Positions 48,490-61,798 of a stretch of 64,000 bases of DNA are shown piece by piece. The stretch covers positions 309,336,147 through 309,400,146 of the forward strand of contig NC_134455.1 of NCBI RefSeq assembly GCF_047948215.1. The letters are read 5' to 3'. The notes beneath the pieces are model-generated. The model was not told the DNA's origin. It made no database searches and saw only the letters and a program-made list of their open reading frames with translations. Numbering within the stretch: the stretch's first letter is position 1; each line of letters starts with the position of its first letter. Origin of the DNA: Lycorma delicatula (taxonomy: Eukaryota > Arthropoda > Insecta > Hemiptera > Fulgoridae). The translations under genes and the position numbers were made by a program.

Positions 48490-51445
48490 TTGACATATTC
48501 TAGTCCGCCTCGGCCAGGATCTCACCGGTGCGAATGCCACGAGTGACTTTCCATTTTGTTTGGTGTATACTACTATTTAGTGAACTCAAAACAAAATACA
48601 TCTCACCGAGCCTTAAGTAAGACTGAAAGGACCTAACTAAACAAAATAATTGAACTACCTACCCGTATAAGGTAAACGTGAGTTCAACACACAATACCAA
48701 ACATAAAAATATTACACGGAACAATAACAACACTGTAACATTGAGACAAAACAAAACAAAGGACAAAAACAAAATTTATAAAACAAAACATCAACAAAAA
48801 CAGAATACAACAGAAATCCAAGCAGAGCTCTAGATTCTCTCAGCAATCTTTCCCTTTGCTAAGTACACTATAAAGCTCTCCACTATTGCCCATTCGGCCT
48901 GGTTCCTCCAGTTTACACGGAGATCCAACGCCAACCCGATAAGATCAAGCCGACAGATGGTCTCCGTACGCATTAACTCGTAATTCGAGCACTCGTAAAA
49001 TGGTAGGTGTCATCTAATTGTCTACACTGAGGACACATCCCAGAATCTACCAGACCGAATTTCTGCAGTCTGACCCTAAACGCACCATGGCCGGAAAGAA
49101 ATTGCATCACATATTTATTAGGGTACACCCAAGAGGCGTTCCGCAAAGAAAAAAACAAAGAACACTTGGAGAGAGATCATGCGTATAACGCCCACCATCT
49201 CTCTCATCCCTTCTGGTCTGCCACAAGGTATTGCCATATTGTTTAATTTCTCGAACTTTATAGACGTCAATTCCCCGGACTTCTTAGAACATACCGCTGC
49301 TGCTTCTCAGATGAAATCAAGTCTGTCGCTTTCATGCCTGCAATCAGCTAGACTGCCTCCCGTGAAATAGTACGGTAACCCCCCCTCCCGTTTCCGTTAA
49401 CAATATTAGGCGTTGAGCCCTTAATGTAAAGTTATGCCCCGATAACTTTTATATTTTAACCTTTTATATTTTATCCCCCCAAACAGGCGCCACGTGTAGC
49501 ATAATAACCTCGCACACTCCTTTATACAGAGTGCTTATGGTCTTAAAGTTAAGACCCCAATCAAAGAAGGCATTGCAGGGCTTCTCCGCGACGTATTGAA
49601 GGTGTTTCTTAAATTGCAGTTTCTCATCAAGAAATACCCCGAAGTACTTCTGAACCTGAACCTACTTTATAGCTGAATGCCATCGAAACACGGACACGCC
49701 GACTCACTGCCAAACGGCCTTTGAGAAGCATCATCGTGGTCTTTTCCGAGTTAAACGTCATCTTGTATTGATGACCCCACAGCTCAAGTATCCTGCAAGC
49801 CCGAGTGACTCTGCGTTCAACCTCCCTCCGCGAGCTTCCTTCGACCAGCAGGAGCTCATCGTCAGCATAAGCCATGATGCAACATCCGCTGAGCAATCTC
49901 AGCCGCAGGAGCGAATTAGGGCTATTCCCATGGCAGCGGCCATGGGAATAGCCCTAAGGAAGCGTCTTGCCAACCTCATGGCTGCCCTCGCGGGGCAGCA
50001 CATCACGATGACTGAAGTAACGTTGCATAACTTGCAATTCACTTAGAGTACATTCTCTTTTTTGAAGTTGGTAAATAGCAGAAGGCCGCCATAAATTTTT
50101 AAATGCTCCGGAAATTTCCAGGAAAATCCCCAGGACAAATTCCGTCTCACTGGTCGTTACCATACTCATCACACGGAGTATGGCGTCCTCAGTACTCTTT
50201 CCAGGAGGAAACTCATACTGATTCTTCATCAACAATCTTTGCAAGGTTAACCTCTTATTTATACGTAGATAGAGAACCTTTTCAAAGACATTACCAATAA
50301 CCGGAAGTAACGACGAGGCCTACACGATGAAGTAACAGCAGGAATTTTGGCGCCACCTTTAAACAAAAATTTCACTATCCTCTTCTTCCAGCACACAAGG
50401 AAGTATCCTTCAAAAAACAATATATAAATACACGTGTGATAACTCCCACTCACCCCAACTTGGCGAACAAGAAGCTCCGCTGTTATTCTATCAAAGCCTG
50501 GTGCCTTACCCCTACCGAAACTACAGATAGCTTGACGCACCTCAGCCTCGGTAATCTCCAAGGACACTGTATCCCCTCGAAATTGAGCGACCTCTCGTTG
50601 CACCCGCAGATGGTATGTAGTCTCCCCATCTTCACTATCATTAGGCAGTAAATCCTCTAGTAAGTTGTGTAAAATCTCAAAAATATCCGAAATTACACCA
50701 AACCTGGTCGAGAGAGCAGAAAAAAGAACATCCTTTCGTTGTTTGTGTCCCAAGACCATAAATATATTCTACGCCCCAGGGATTCCTATTCCTCTGTTCA
50801 TGAACAAAGGAACGCTAGGAGTCCCTTTTCGCAGTTTGAACTTTATGACATAATGACATCTCAGGGTCCTGTATTCAGCAACAAGGACTGCCCGTCGTTC
50901 TGGATCACCCTCACATTGAGAAGCTCTCCGCAAACGACAAACCACCCTCTTCATGCTGGACAGCTCCCTATTCAACCATGATGCAATAGTCTCTCGACCG
51001 GAACTTCGGGAAATTGAACACTCAGCGGCAACAAGAAAAGCCGCCGACAAACCAACTCCCAGATCTTCCAAATCCAAGACATCCAGACTCCAATCCAAAA
51101 CTCGGAGCCTGGTCTAAAGTAAATCAAGAAATTTCTTCCAATCCGCACGCATATGCAGGAAACGACCCTGTTCAACCGGAACATTACATCTTTCGTTCAC
51201 TCAAGCCATCAGCAATCTTATATACAATTAATCGATGATCACTTGAGCAGTCAATCATCAACTACCTTCCAATTACAAACATTGATAGCGACTATCGATG
51301 CCCATCTACCATACCTATGTAGGTGGGTAACTCATCAGGGACGTTATACACCTGTTAATTGTACTGGACTAAAAATCCCTCTATTAATTCACTCCCAACA
51401 TTGGTGAAGCCGCTATGCCACAAGAGTGTCTTATCAATTTTCTTG
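48490..51445 (-). mobile_element. R1-like LINE, truncated in endonuclease
   Basis: A non-LTR retrotransposon of the R1 type on the minus strand. In order: a piece of the apurinic endonuclease (TLLWHSGFTNVGSELIE, NVPDELPTYVGMVDGHR, then after a frameshift SSDHRLIVYKI, about 51210-51440); linker ETIASWLNRELSSMKRVVCR (50769-51098); reverse transcriptase fingers EAEVRQAICSFGRGKAPGFD (within 50259-50759); QYEFPPGKSTEDAI (49954-50244); the catalytic AYADDELLLV (49627-49896); the C-terminal zinc-type motif GHGAFRVRLQKFGL / CPQC (48973-49158); and the last residues ending FIVYLAKGKIAERI with a stop at 48830. About 340 bases of 3' untranslated sequence follow. ORF1 and most of the endonuclease are missing, and stops and frameshifts split the frame. 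An inactive 5'-truncated copy. Confidence 0.93.
49918..49955. repeat. Perfect 17-bp palindrome inside the LINE
   Basis: AGGGCTATTCCCATGGC, loop AGCG, then the exact reverse complement. It lies between the palm motifs of the reverse transcriptase, where the PQGS...LWN segment is expected, and keeps the reading frame except for one stop. Confidence 0.95.
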
Positions 51446-51449
51446 TACT

Positions 51450-52320
51450 TTATATTTGTCACAACTGGAAGATGGAACAAGTAGTGTAATGAGATTGGTT
51501 AATTAATACGTCAAACAATAATTACAATTATGCACTATTTTATTTCTTGTTTTTATGTTTGGCACATTAATTACTTATATTTAAATTGAAAAAAAATATT
51601 TTATATATGGATTTTGAAGTAAAACCAATTCACAGTTATAAAATCTGTTAAAATTTTAACTCTGTGCATATTTAATTATCATTATGGTATTATTTTTTTT
51701 AATTTTGATATATGTAAAGCAGCTAAGGTAAATATAAAACCAGTTAGAATTGCTTTTTATTAGAATAATGATGCTCATTATATTGTTGATACTTTTACTA
51801 AACATAATGATAACTCATAGGACTGAATATTACCTGCCACATAAATAGCAATTCAGTAGATCTTTCCTCACTAGTGATGCAGATAACGCTAATGTTACTG
51901 GCGCTTGTCCTAGTTTGATTATCTAAATATACTTCTGTAAATAACCTATTTTAATAAATAAATATCTGTATGTTCAATGTGAATCATTTTTGTTCAGTAT
52001 ACTGTTTTTGTCCAATTTTGAGTGTATGCAAATTTAATATAGTTAAGTGTGTTGAGAGTGAATAATCTAAATATTCATGTAGATTATGGACAGTATTAAT
52101 TATAATATTTCATACTGTCATTCAGCTACTAGTTATAATAGGTGTGAAAGTGAAACATAAAATAATAATTTATTTTTTGACCAGTATCAGAAAAAATGAC
52201 AACAAAACACAAAAATACTTGTGCTTTTATTTTTACAGCTAGTTAACTTCTAAATATTTGCTATATAAAAATTATGTAGATGTCTTTCTCTTTGGTGTAA
52301 GCTACAAATATTGTATATAA
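51450..52320. other. AT-rich noncoding sequence
   Basis: No supported gene or repeat. Confidence 0.4.
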
Positions 52321-52324
52321 AAAA

Positions 52325-53275
52325 TGATGTGGACAATACATGATTTTTTTGTACACCTATTAAATTGCATATACACATTTTTTTTTTTTAAATGAAAAGT
52401 ACATAAAATTTTATTTCATTAATAACTTTTGATATTTTATAATATTTTTTATTAACATCAAACATTTATACCCTTATTAATTCAACAATGTTACCTGAAA
52501 TATTAGGATACAGTAAAATTTCCTTGATTACTCTTTAAATAAATGTAAGTCTTATATCTATCTAATACTATGTTTTACTTCCTTGTATGAAGTAAAGGTA
52601 CTATTGTGATCGCAAAAAATTCAGTTTTCAGATATCAATGGAAATATCCATTTTGACCATCCCTGAATCAATTTTGACTAGTTTCAGCATGACATCTATG
52701 TATGTATGTATGTATGTATGTATGTATGTATCTTGCATATCCCAAAAACAATTAGTGGCAGGATGTTGAAATTTTGGATTTAAGACTGTTCTAACATCTA
52801 GTTGTACTTCTCCCCTTATGATTTCAATTGACTGAACCAAAAGTGTCCAAAAAAGCCCAAATCCAAAAACATTTGGATTTTGGACTTTTTCTTAACTGTA
52901 GTAATAAGCCCTCATTGAGAGCTTTTCAACGATATAATAAGTGGTACTTATTTTCATTGGTTTCAGAGTTACAGCCTATGAAATTTTAATTAATGAAATA
53001 TTTGGATATATAAGGGGAAGGCACATCGGTTTGAATCAGACTTCATTTCCTTTTTTTTAACAATTTGTTTTTAATTTAAATATATTGATTTATTAATGAT
53101 TATTAACCTCTAATTGTAAAAAAAAAAATTATGATAAATAATAATGAAAACAAAAAAATACAAAAAATTATCAGAAGTTATTAATGAAATAAAATTTTAT
53201 GTACTTCTCATTTTAAAAAAAAATTGTATAAGTAATTTAATAGGCTTACAAGGAAGTCGTGTAGTGCTCACATCA
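52325..53275. mobile_element. Terminal-inverted-repeat element, no transposase
   Basis: The two ends are inverted copies of each other over roughly 120 bases. Left (52325-52450): TGATGTGGACAATACATGA, then CCTATTAAATTGCATATACA and AAGTACATAAAATTTTATTT. The reverse complement of the right end (53150-53275) gives TGATGTGAGCACTACACGA, CCTATTAAATTACTTATACA and AAGTACATAAAATTTTATTT. The 700-base interior is noncoding. It includes ACTTCCTTGTATGAAGTAAA (near 52578), a (TATG)n tract, TTTTGGATTTAAGACTG and TAATAAGCCCTCATTGAGAG. A non-autonomous DNA transposon (MITE-like) is the best reading; a chance pairing of two solo ends is the alternative. Confidence 0.8.
52697..52731. repeat. (TATG)n microsatellite
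   Basis: About nine TATG units inside the TIR element. The 70-residue minus frame at 52628-52840 is produced by it. Confidence 0.95.
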
Positions 53276-53348
53276 AGTTTTTAAATTATTATGATGTAAC
53301 CATCAACAAAATGAAAACAAAAATGAATAATCAAATGTTTAACCATAT

Positions 53349-53371
53349 CTGATGTGAACACCACATGACTT
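53349..53371 (+). repeat. Extra solo terminus of the TIR element
   Basis: TGATGTGAACACCACATGAC closely matches the element termini at 52325 and 53275. It may be the start of another, truncated copy. Confidence 0.5.
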
Positions 53372-53379
53372 AGTTATAT

Positions 53380-54020
53380 TTAAATTTTGTTTGTTCTTTT
53401 TTTTTTTAATGAATGTAACATTTTTATAATATAAATAATTAATTGACTGATCAAATAGGTACAGTATGAAGAGGTTTCAGCAATATAAAGAGAAAAATGA
53501 CAAAATAACAATCCACATACATAATTTTAATTCTTTTTTACCATTTTGTCATTAAAATATTTTTTTTATTTTAAATCTGCAGCTTTAGTTAAACCTTTAT
53601 TTATTTTATGACAAAATCATTTTATTAAATAACAATTTCCATTAAAAATTTTAATATTTATTCATTGTTTTCCTTGTTATATACAGCTATATTGAATAAT
53701 TAGATTAAAATTCTAATAATTGTTAATATTTTAATTCTTACTTTAATTCAATGGAACAAAACTGTTCTTGGCAAAATGGCAAAACCAAAAAATTGGTTTT
53801 AGTTTTGTTATAGTTTGAGTTATAATTATAAGATTTTAGAGGTAAACTAATTTTTAAGAAATAATCTGGTACAATCTTTTTAGCTAGTGTAAAGCACATT
53901 TCAGAGGATATTATATTGTTTTCATTTTTGCTGATTATTCAAATTTCAGTTTCATTAAGTAAAGAGGGGATTTATAAAATGTCATGTTATGAGTTATTCA
54001 TAATCAATGCCCAAAAAAAA
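53380..54020. other. AT-rich noncoding sequence
   Basis: Nothing supported. Confidence 0.4.
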
Positions 54021-54675
54021 ACTACTGAAGATAAATTGATGATAATTTGTATACATACTTTCCTTACATAAGTGCACACTATTAAACGATTTTTTGAAAT
54101 TCTGAATTGAAAGGGTTAAAATGTAGTAACAATGAAATTTACTACTCCTTGAATTTCTCAGTAACAAAAGAATTTATCAACTTGATTTTTGATGGGTATA
54201 ATCTTCTTGTGAATATTTAAAAACTAATTTTTGGTTTTTTTTTAATTCTGAGTTTAAAGGGTTAAAATTAATTTTTGAAACCAGAATATTTTTTTTAAAT
54301 TTCTCTGTAACAAATGACAATATCAACTTAATTTTTTGTGTGTATAATCTTCATGTTAATGTCTAAAAACAAATTTCTAGATTTTTTGAAATTTGACCTG
54401 AAAAGAGGCAAAGAAAGAAAAAAGAATTTTGAACAATGATTGCAAATTTTCCCAATTTCTGACTATAATAAATGAGATATTCCGTAGATTTGGGCTTGCA
54501 AATACTCTTTGGATAAATATCTACCATTTTTGGGTTTTTTGAATTTCAATTTTTTAAAGGGGTTTTTAAAGGATAACAGTGTATAGCATGGCGACTCAAT
54601 CAACACAGTCATTTTCACTATATATATGTACAACATGACTGGCTGCACCTGTCTCTTGGTACATGACTAAAAAGC
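54021..54675 (+). repeat. Dispersed ~650-bp repeat, copy 2
   Basis: Aligns along its length with the reverse complement of 17610-18258 (shared TTTGAACAATGATTGCAAAT at about 54430, GGCTGCACCTGTCT and TGACTAAAAA at the end). Three internal degenerate units of about 120-140 bases are recognisable by 'CAGTAACA.../CTGTAACA' and 'TATCAACTT'. The minus frame at 54463-54648 is not conserved in the other copy. Confidence 0.85.
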
Positions 54676-54689
54676 AGAATAAAAAAAGT

Positions 54690-57470
54690 GACTGCGATTC
54701 AAAATATAAGTAACCATATAGAGCAGACAAAGCCGTGATGGGAATCCTAGTTACATTATATAATATTATACTAATAATAATGTAATAAAAACAACTAAAA
54801 AAAGATGACCCTTATAAAATACATAATTTTTTATTAGCAAAAAATAAAACAAGAAATAAATCATTAAACACAAATCAGTGAATTGTGTGTGTTAAATATG
54901 TATAATAAACTGAAAGTATTTAAGTAAAAAAATAATAAATAAATTTTTCCTGTATTTTGCAGTATGCATAAATAAACAGTATAAAACAAATAATATTTTA
55001 GCTTATGCAGTAAAAGCTAATTAAGACATCATGTTCTTTTGAAGTTTTAATGGAATATGTTTAGTCTTTTTTCCCTGTTATCATTCCACTTCTTGAGTTT
55101 CTTCCTTCATTTAATTTCTGGCTTTCTAAACCTTAAATTAAAAACCAGTACATATCAGATGTAACGGATTTTATATTCACTATTATCTGCAAGTTCTTGT
55201 TTTTGTAGCGGAAGAAGATTTTCAGAAATATTCTGCTTTATTTTCTATTTTTGGTTTTTTCCAAGGTACTAAGTTTAGTAATATTTAAGAACTGGTTAGG
55301 AAAGCTCTTGAACTGAATTAAAAAGTTATAAAATGCCCCATATCTTACAGAAAGAGGTCCATTTGTTGCAATCTTTTTGATGGCTGTGACAAATATAAAT
55401 CATGTGAGATATAAGTGATGGTAATCAGAATTGTTTTATCTAAAAGTAATGATGTCTACTTATAGAACTGAATAATACTTGTGTCAGTGGGCTTGGGAAG
55501 CTGATGTGCAATGGTGTGTTATGTATAATTAATTTCTTATTGTCCCTAGTAATTTCTTGTTGTCCCAAGCGTGGTACGTTATTTATTCTTTGAAATAACG
55601 TACATTTATGCAATGGTTATAGAAAAATAAAGTGTTATTAGCCACCTTCTAGGCATCCATAAAAGTGAAAGTGATGCACAATCTGGTTTATTTTTTTAAA
55701 AAATAAATAAAACCGAGAGAAATGAACAAACCTGAGAAACATAGGAAACATAGGAAATAATGTGCAAAAATATTGAGAAATGTGAGGAAGTAAAAAAAAT
55801 AAAAAATATCTTATTGTGATCAGACAAGGTAATATGTAAGGTGAAAGAAAAGTGAACTATTATACAAAAATGTATTACAACCTTTACGTTAAATAATTTT
55901 TCAAACCATTATGAAGTTTAGGCAATTAAAAAACATTTCAACAAGAAATAACAAAGCAGATTTAACTGAGAGCTTTTAAAGAGAAAGAACTGTTATAATG
56001 TTTTGTTATGAGTAACAATGAACTACCATGAGAAAAACAAAGCTTAAGTACTAGAGAAGTTGAATTTAATAATTATTGTTTACGTAGTAAGCTGAATTTT
56101 ATTTTACAAAGAAATAAATGGAAAAACAATGTTAAATTTTAAGAAGAAATTTATTTTATTTACACAACAAAACATTAATAAGAATTTTACATATAAAAAC
56201 AACTGAAAATATACAATTTTACAAGTAACATTAATTTCTAAAAAAATAATACATCATTATTTTAATCAGATAATTAATACAACATGATAAACACTGCCGA
56301 TAGATCAACTTGTTTTTTTTTTTATTTATGTAATTGTACATTATACAGTGAATGAAGTAGGAGGAAAAGTAAAACAAAAAGCCAAAAGAAATTGTATATA
56401 TTTATAAATAACATACAATTTTTTATACATTTAACATCATTTTTACTTAAAAACAGTTAATATTATTGGACTTTAAAAACACAATAAGTAGACCAACAAG
56501 CGTAATATAATCTTTGGTTTAAAATGTGAACACAGTACATTATTAATAAAATAACTATCCTAACATTAATATCTTTGAAATTTATCCAAATTCATGTTAA
56601 ATTGTAATACTCTTAAAATATTTAGTCATCTTTAAGTACCAGCATTAAAAAATTAAAACAAAAGACAGAATGTGATGTATTTTGATATAGCTGTCTTTTA
56701 TTATCATACTTTGCTAAAAATTAGAATTTCTCATCAATATAATATCACTTTAACAATTCAATATTAGTTTTACGGCAGAGATAGTTAAGATCAAAATGTA
56801 CATTTATATTTAATCTTTGGTGTTGACTGACAGATTTGATAGAAAGGTATAATAATTTATAAATTAAAAATAAATAAATGAAAAAAATACTGGAAATAAA
56901 TAAAAAAATGTCTAATAGTGACAAAAAAAAAAAAAATTAAATTAAAAATTTTCTTTCTAACTGAGAAAATTAGAAATGCGCTTTTATATTAATGGCTAAA
57001 AGAAAACTTAAATCATTGTAAACAAACTTAAATGCATTTTCCCAATAGGAAAAAAATCATCTGCAACAACAAAACCAGTTGTCACAACAAAATTAGTTGC
57101 TACTGAAGGCTATTTTTTCATTCAATCCATTTTGGGAATATGCTATTTTTCAATTATTACTTTCATCTTCTTCATGAAGATATATGTGAAAAATGAATAT
57201 TTGAGGTCATAATAAAAAAAAAGTTTGCATCTGCATAGCCAAAAAATTATTTATGTAAATAAAAACAATTAAGTTAAACATTTTTGATTGTCTGAAATCA
57301 GATTTTTTAAATTATTCTTTTGTGCAGAATATTGAAACAATCAGTCTTCTTTTATTCAAAAATAATTTTTCTGCAGCAATTATTACTGCAACTAGAATTT
57401 AATATTTGTGTTTATGTAATATTTTATAGCTTATATTAGCAATAATTAAATGAATATAACATGAAGAAAG
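54690..57470. other. AT-rich noncoding sequence
   Basis: No gene, RNA or recognised repeat. It could belong to distal 3' flanking DNA of dve. TCTGCAACAACAAAACCAGT and CACAACAAAATTAGTTGC (57060-57100) are near duplicates. Confidence 0.4.
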
Positions 57471-57479
57471 GTAAACTCT

Positions 57480-58240
57480 GATTCAGAAAGTAGTTTGATA
57501 AGGATGTAATATATCATCACCATTGCTTTTACATCTATGCATAGAAGAAGCAATGTAGGAATTAAAGAATAGTTTAAAAGTAGAAACTACCCAAGAGAAA
57601 AAATAAAAATCTTAATCTTTGCTGATAACAATCTTCTATTGAATGAAACTAAACATATGTTTGAAGAAATATTTTATGGCATGGAGTTAATACCAGCAGA
57701 GAAATACAGTTTAAAAGTAGATAAGAGTAAAACAAAGGTAATGAAATGTAACAAAAATGAGGAAATGAAGAATTAAATATTATGATAGGGGAACACAATA
57801 TACCAAAATGGAAGAATTTTGATTTCCAGATAATAAATTAAAAAGGATGGATGAAATAATGCAGACATCAAGGAGATTTTTGTGAAGAAAAGAAATCTGC
57901 GGATATCAAATGTACAACTAAGAATCAGAAAGAACTACTTGAAAATATTTGTGTGGAGTGTAATGCTTTATAGTAGCAAAATATGAAGAATAAGAACAAT
58001 AGGATGTTCATAAAATTTTAAATGACGCGGTCTTAAGATGAATTTTGACAGAATATTATAAAGAGAAGATGAGGTTGTTAGGCCATGTATTAAGACACAC
58101 AAATTTAGTTAATCTAGTAATGGAATGATATATAGAAGTTAACAATTATAGAGAAAGACAAGATTGGGATAGAATTGAGCAGGCAGGATGTGATAAATAT
58201 CTTCAAGTTAAAGAATAGCATAGAATAAAAAGGCATCAAG
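57480..58240 (+). mobile_element. LINE reverse transcriptase 3' half, fragment
   Basis: Plus-strand translation gives the palm and downstream region of a non-LTR retrotransposon. QGC-type GCNISSPLLLHLCIEEAM (57505-57560); KILIFADNNLLLNETK, the catalytic 'FADD' with the second aspartate changed to asparagine (57605-57650); KYSLKVDKSKTKVMKCNKN (57700-57760); KYLCGV and FIVAKYE ('SVLLYGSE' position, 57940); then MRLLGHVLRHTNLVNLVME ('GHVLRR' motif, 58070-58125) and RERQDWDRIEQAGCDKYLQ. Frameshifts and stops are present and the mutated catalytic site alone would inactivate it. Similar in type to the 27 kb fragment but different in sequence. Confidence 0.82.
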
Positions 58241-58249
58241 AATAACATC

Positions 58250-61200
58250 AAACCAGTTAATGTATTTTATGACTCAAAAAAAGCTTATACTAATAATTAT
58301 ATGATTAATGTTATGCGAGTCACATTGTATGTTCATTTAATACTAATAAAGCATAACAAGTAAATTTTCCCAACAAAATTTTCCCTTGGATTATGAATGG
58401 GAAATACAGAAGATCAAAGTTGGAATAATGGAACTCAATAATACATCAGTACAACATTATTCTTTTTTTAATACTTTTGATCACATTCAATTGTTTCTAC
58501 ACATCTCAGGAGAAATTTTTTTTTGACTAATTTTATTTAAAGATTTTTTTTTATTTTAGGATAAAAAATTTCTCTTTTATGAGTTTGATTTTCTTTTTAG
58601 TAATATAAGAACATAAAGATAATTTATTTCTAAGAAATAACAGATTTATGATACAGATATAAATGAATCAACTTAAAACTGATTATGATTTTATATGAAA
58701 ATTGATTTTCAGCAGTGAAATATTTGTACAATAATAACTTCATGAATTTTACCTATGTTATACTTAACATATGCCATTAAGTAAGTTTGAATACAGTTTT
58801 GTTAGCTTGGGAGAGGCATTTGGTTACAGTAAGTCTACAGATACAGAATGGTTATAATAAGTCTGGGTTATAAAGACATTAGTGGTCAGTTATAAAAATT
58901 TCTTGGATAAATTTTTATATTTTAGAATAACCAATCACAAAAAAATTATTACCAGTTTTTGCATTTGATAAATATATAAGTTTAAATAAATAAACTGTTT
59001 TATAAAGATAAAAACTTCTCACTATTTTATAACATTCTACTTTTCTATTCAATGCATATCACATTTTAATATGAGTTCAGTAATTTTAATATGGTGTAAC
59101 AAACCCATCACAGAAAAATGTTATCTTAATTCATGATTTAAGTAAAATATTTCAGTGACATATTATTATAATAAAGATAGTTATACTGAATCATGTTTTC
59201 TATTTTATAGTTTTCAATAAAACTTGGTATTTAAAACTACTTTTAACATTGCAATTTTATACAACTGACAACTAATAAAATCTCATAGAAGAAAAAATTC
59301 TTATCTTTAATGATTTTTTTAAATTAGCTATGTACACAATGTTCTGTGTACACTAATGTTCACAATGCACACCACATTACTAATGGATGGAGTTACAGAG
59401 AAAGCATCCAGCCCATAAAAAACAGAATTTTTAGCTAGATAAGTCAGCTTTTAGAGAAATGTTATATTATGTAAAAATAAAATAACCACAATCAAAGTGT
59501 GTCACTAAACATAAGTTTATATAAATTTTTATAATTGACTAATGCAAAGTTTAAGCTAATATCTCAGTTTGAAGTTCAAAAGCGTTAGATGCTTTCTGCG
59601 TAATACCATTCAATTTAAATTATTGCGCTCTATAAATTAAAATCCCAGTTAGGTTTCAAATTCATATTTAAACTTAACTACAACAAAAAATTTAGTTTAA
59701 ATCAGAAGCAGTGAAGTGCAGTAATAATTAATAAATTGTTGAGATATTAAATGTTATGTTCTGAAAATATGCAGGTTGATGAATAATCAAAATTTTCAAG
59801 AAATGAAAGAAGAGTTGTACCTAGAGGGATTTAAAGTTATAAATTAATATAAACATGGAGAATTACAACAAAAGAAGATAAACATTAACTCCTCCTGTTT
59901 CATAATGGAAATAAATAATCGATTAATTATGAATCCACAAGTGTATCCGATTAAAAAGGCACACAAAGGATTCCTTAAGATAAAGAGAATAGATTGGTTT
60001 AAAAATTAATTCATACATATCTTCTGATAGTAACAAAGATAAATAAAATAGTATTTATGAGTAACTTTTTTTTTAATCTAATCTCTGTAATTTATTAATT
60101 AAATATTTTGCTATGATACCATCAAATTGTTTTTTTTTAATTCTGTTTTAAAATTATTTATTAAAAATATAAATTTTAGTAAAAATTATTACTCACCCCA
60201 TTTATGAAATATCTTATTTGATTTCAATTTATGATTTGTCTGAAATTTCATGCAATGTTTTATAACAGAATTAGAAATATATCTTGCTTTTATTCAAATA
60301 CTTACTTAGTTTTACGTATAAGTTTACTAGTTATTTTTCAAGTTTAATGACTTGTTTGACAACATATGTTTAGAATTTATAGTAGAAATTTGGATACCGA
60401 TTTTTAAAATTATCTCTTTAAATAATACAATCATCAAAGTAAAATTTATAAATACTCCTGTTTACTGGTAAAAGTAAAAATACTTTACTAGATCTGAAGT
60501 TGTGATACTGAATTATAAATTGCTGAAATTACTTATGTGGTTTACTGATATCAAAAAAAGGAAATACTAAATTATTCATATAACTTCAAACTCATGTAAA
60601 ATCTTTTACTATAAATGAATAAAAATTTCTAAAATCTGCTTTGTATAAAATTTGTTTATTAAAAACAGTAAAAAATGCAATAATTCAATATTTACTTGTC
60701 TTACTTATATTTACAGACATATAATATTTACTTGTTTTCATGTAATGAAAATATTCAAAAACAAAATTTAGTACAATTTCTTCCAATATGTTTTACTAGT
60801 CCCAAAAAATTAAGATATGGTTTCATTAATTAAAATTAAAAGTATCATATTTGTATATTTACAAATACACAGTAGCAATTTTTTATAATTTTCTGGTGAA
60901 TGACAATCATATCGAGGGATAACAACAATGAACAGTTAAAAATGCTGATTAACTAGATGTTGCAGCCATGGAAGAGCCTCATATTAAGCAATTGTTCTCA
61001 GTCAACCTGTTGCATGCAAAGGTCTAATTAAACAATTTTATTTTCTATGTATAATTTTGCTAGAAGTTGATAATTATTATTTATTAAGTTGACAATTAAT
61101 ATTCATTATATTTAATATATTAAATTCTTTTCTATCTTTAGTATAACGGAAGACTTGAATAACATATATATGAAAATAACATTTCAATTTACCCAGATCA

Positions 61201-61798
61201 CATTTTTTCTCTAGTTTCCATTCACTCCCACACACACTTTTTTTTATAATATATATACTTCATGTTTCTGACAAACATATAAAAATTTACAGATAAAAAC
61301 TTTTATCTACAAGAATCTGAGATCAAAATGGAGTATATTTAAAAAAAATAAAATAATTCTGTTTATTACAATGTAAAAATGATCAAATAATTATTTTGAT
61401 CTACTTAAAACCGAGATAAAGCAATAAAACCCTTCTCAGTTCACATTCAATAAAAATATTCCACCCCCATCAATAATCATTAAACTAATTTATATTATAT
61501 TTAATTCATTTAACATTTTAAACTAATAACACAATAATTAAAAATTAACATCTATAACTGATTAAATATACACTTATGATTTCTATACACATATTCACAT
61601 TTATAAATACAATAAATATACATAAAAAATTATACAAATTATATGGTACATAAATTTTCCATTTAATGACTTAGACTTAACATTATTAAAGGTGAATAAT
61701 AATAAATAAATTAAAACCTATTCACATTAAAATATTATATCATCACATATCAATTTATTTACACAGTGCATTAATTAGTTAATAAATGAAATCTCTTA
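58250..61798 (-). other. 3' flank and probable 3' UTR of dve
   Basis: AT-rich DNA immediately downstream of the dve stop codon. Its start must include the 3' untranslated region. AATAAA on the minus strand occurs early (about 61746-61752) and many more times, so the polyadenylation site cannot be chosen from sequence alone. A GC-richer spot lies at 60955-61025. No mobile element was recognised between 58.25 and 61.8 kb, in contrast to the rest of the window. Confidence 0.5.

Noticed and set aside
52697..52731. TATG tract as a CRISPR-like or regulatory repeat
   Set aside because: It is a plain tetranucleotide microsatellite with no spacers.
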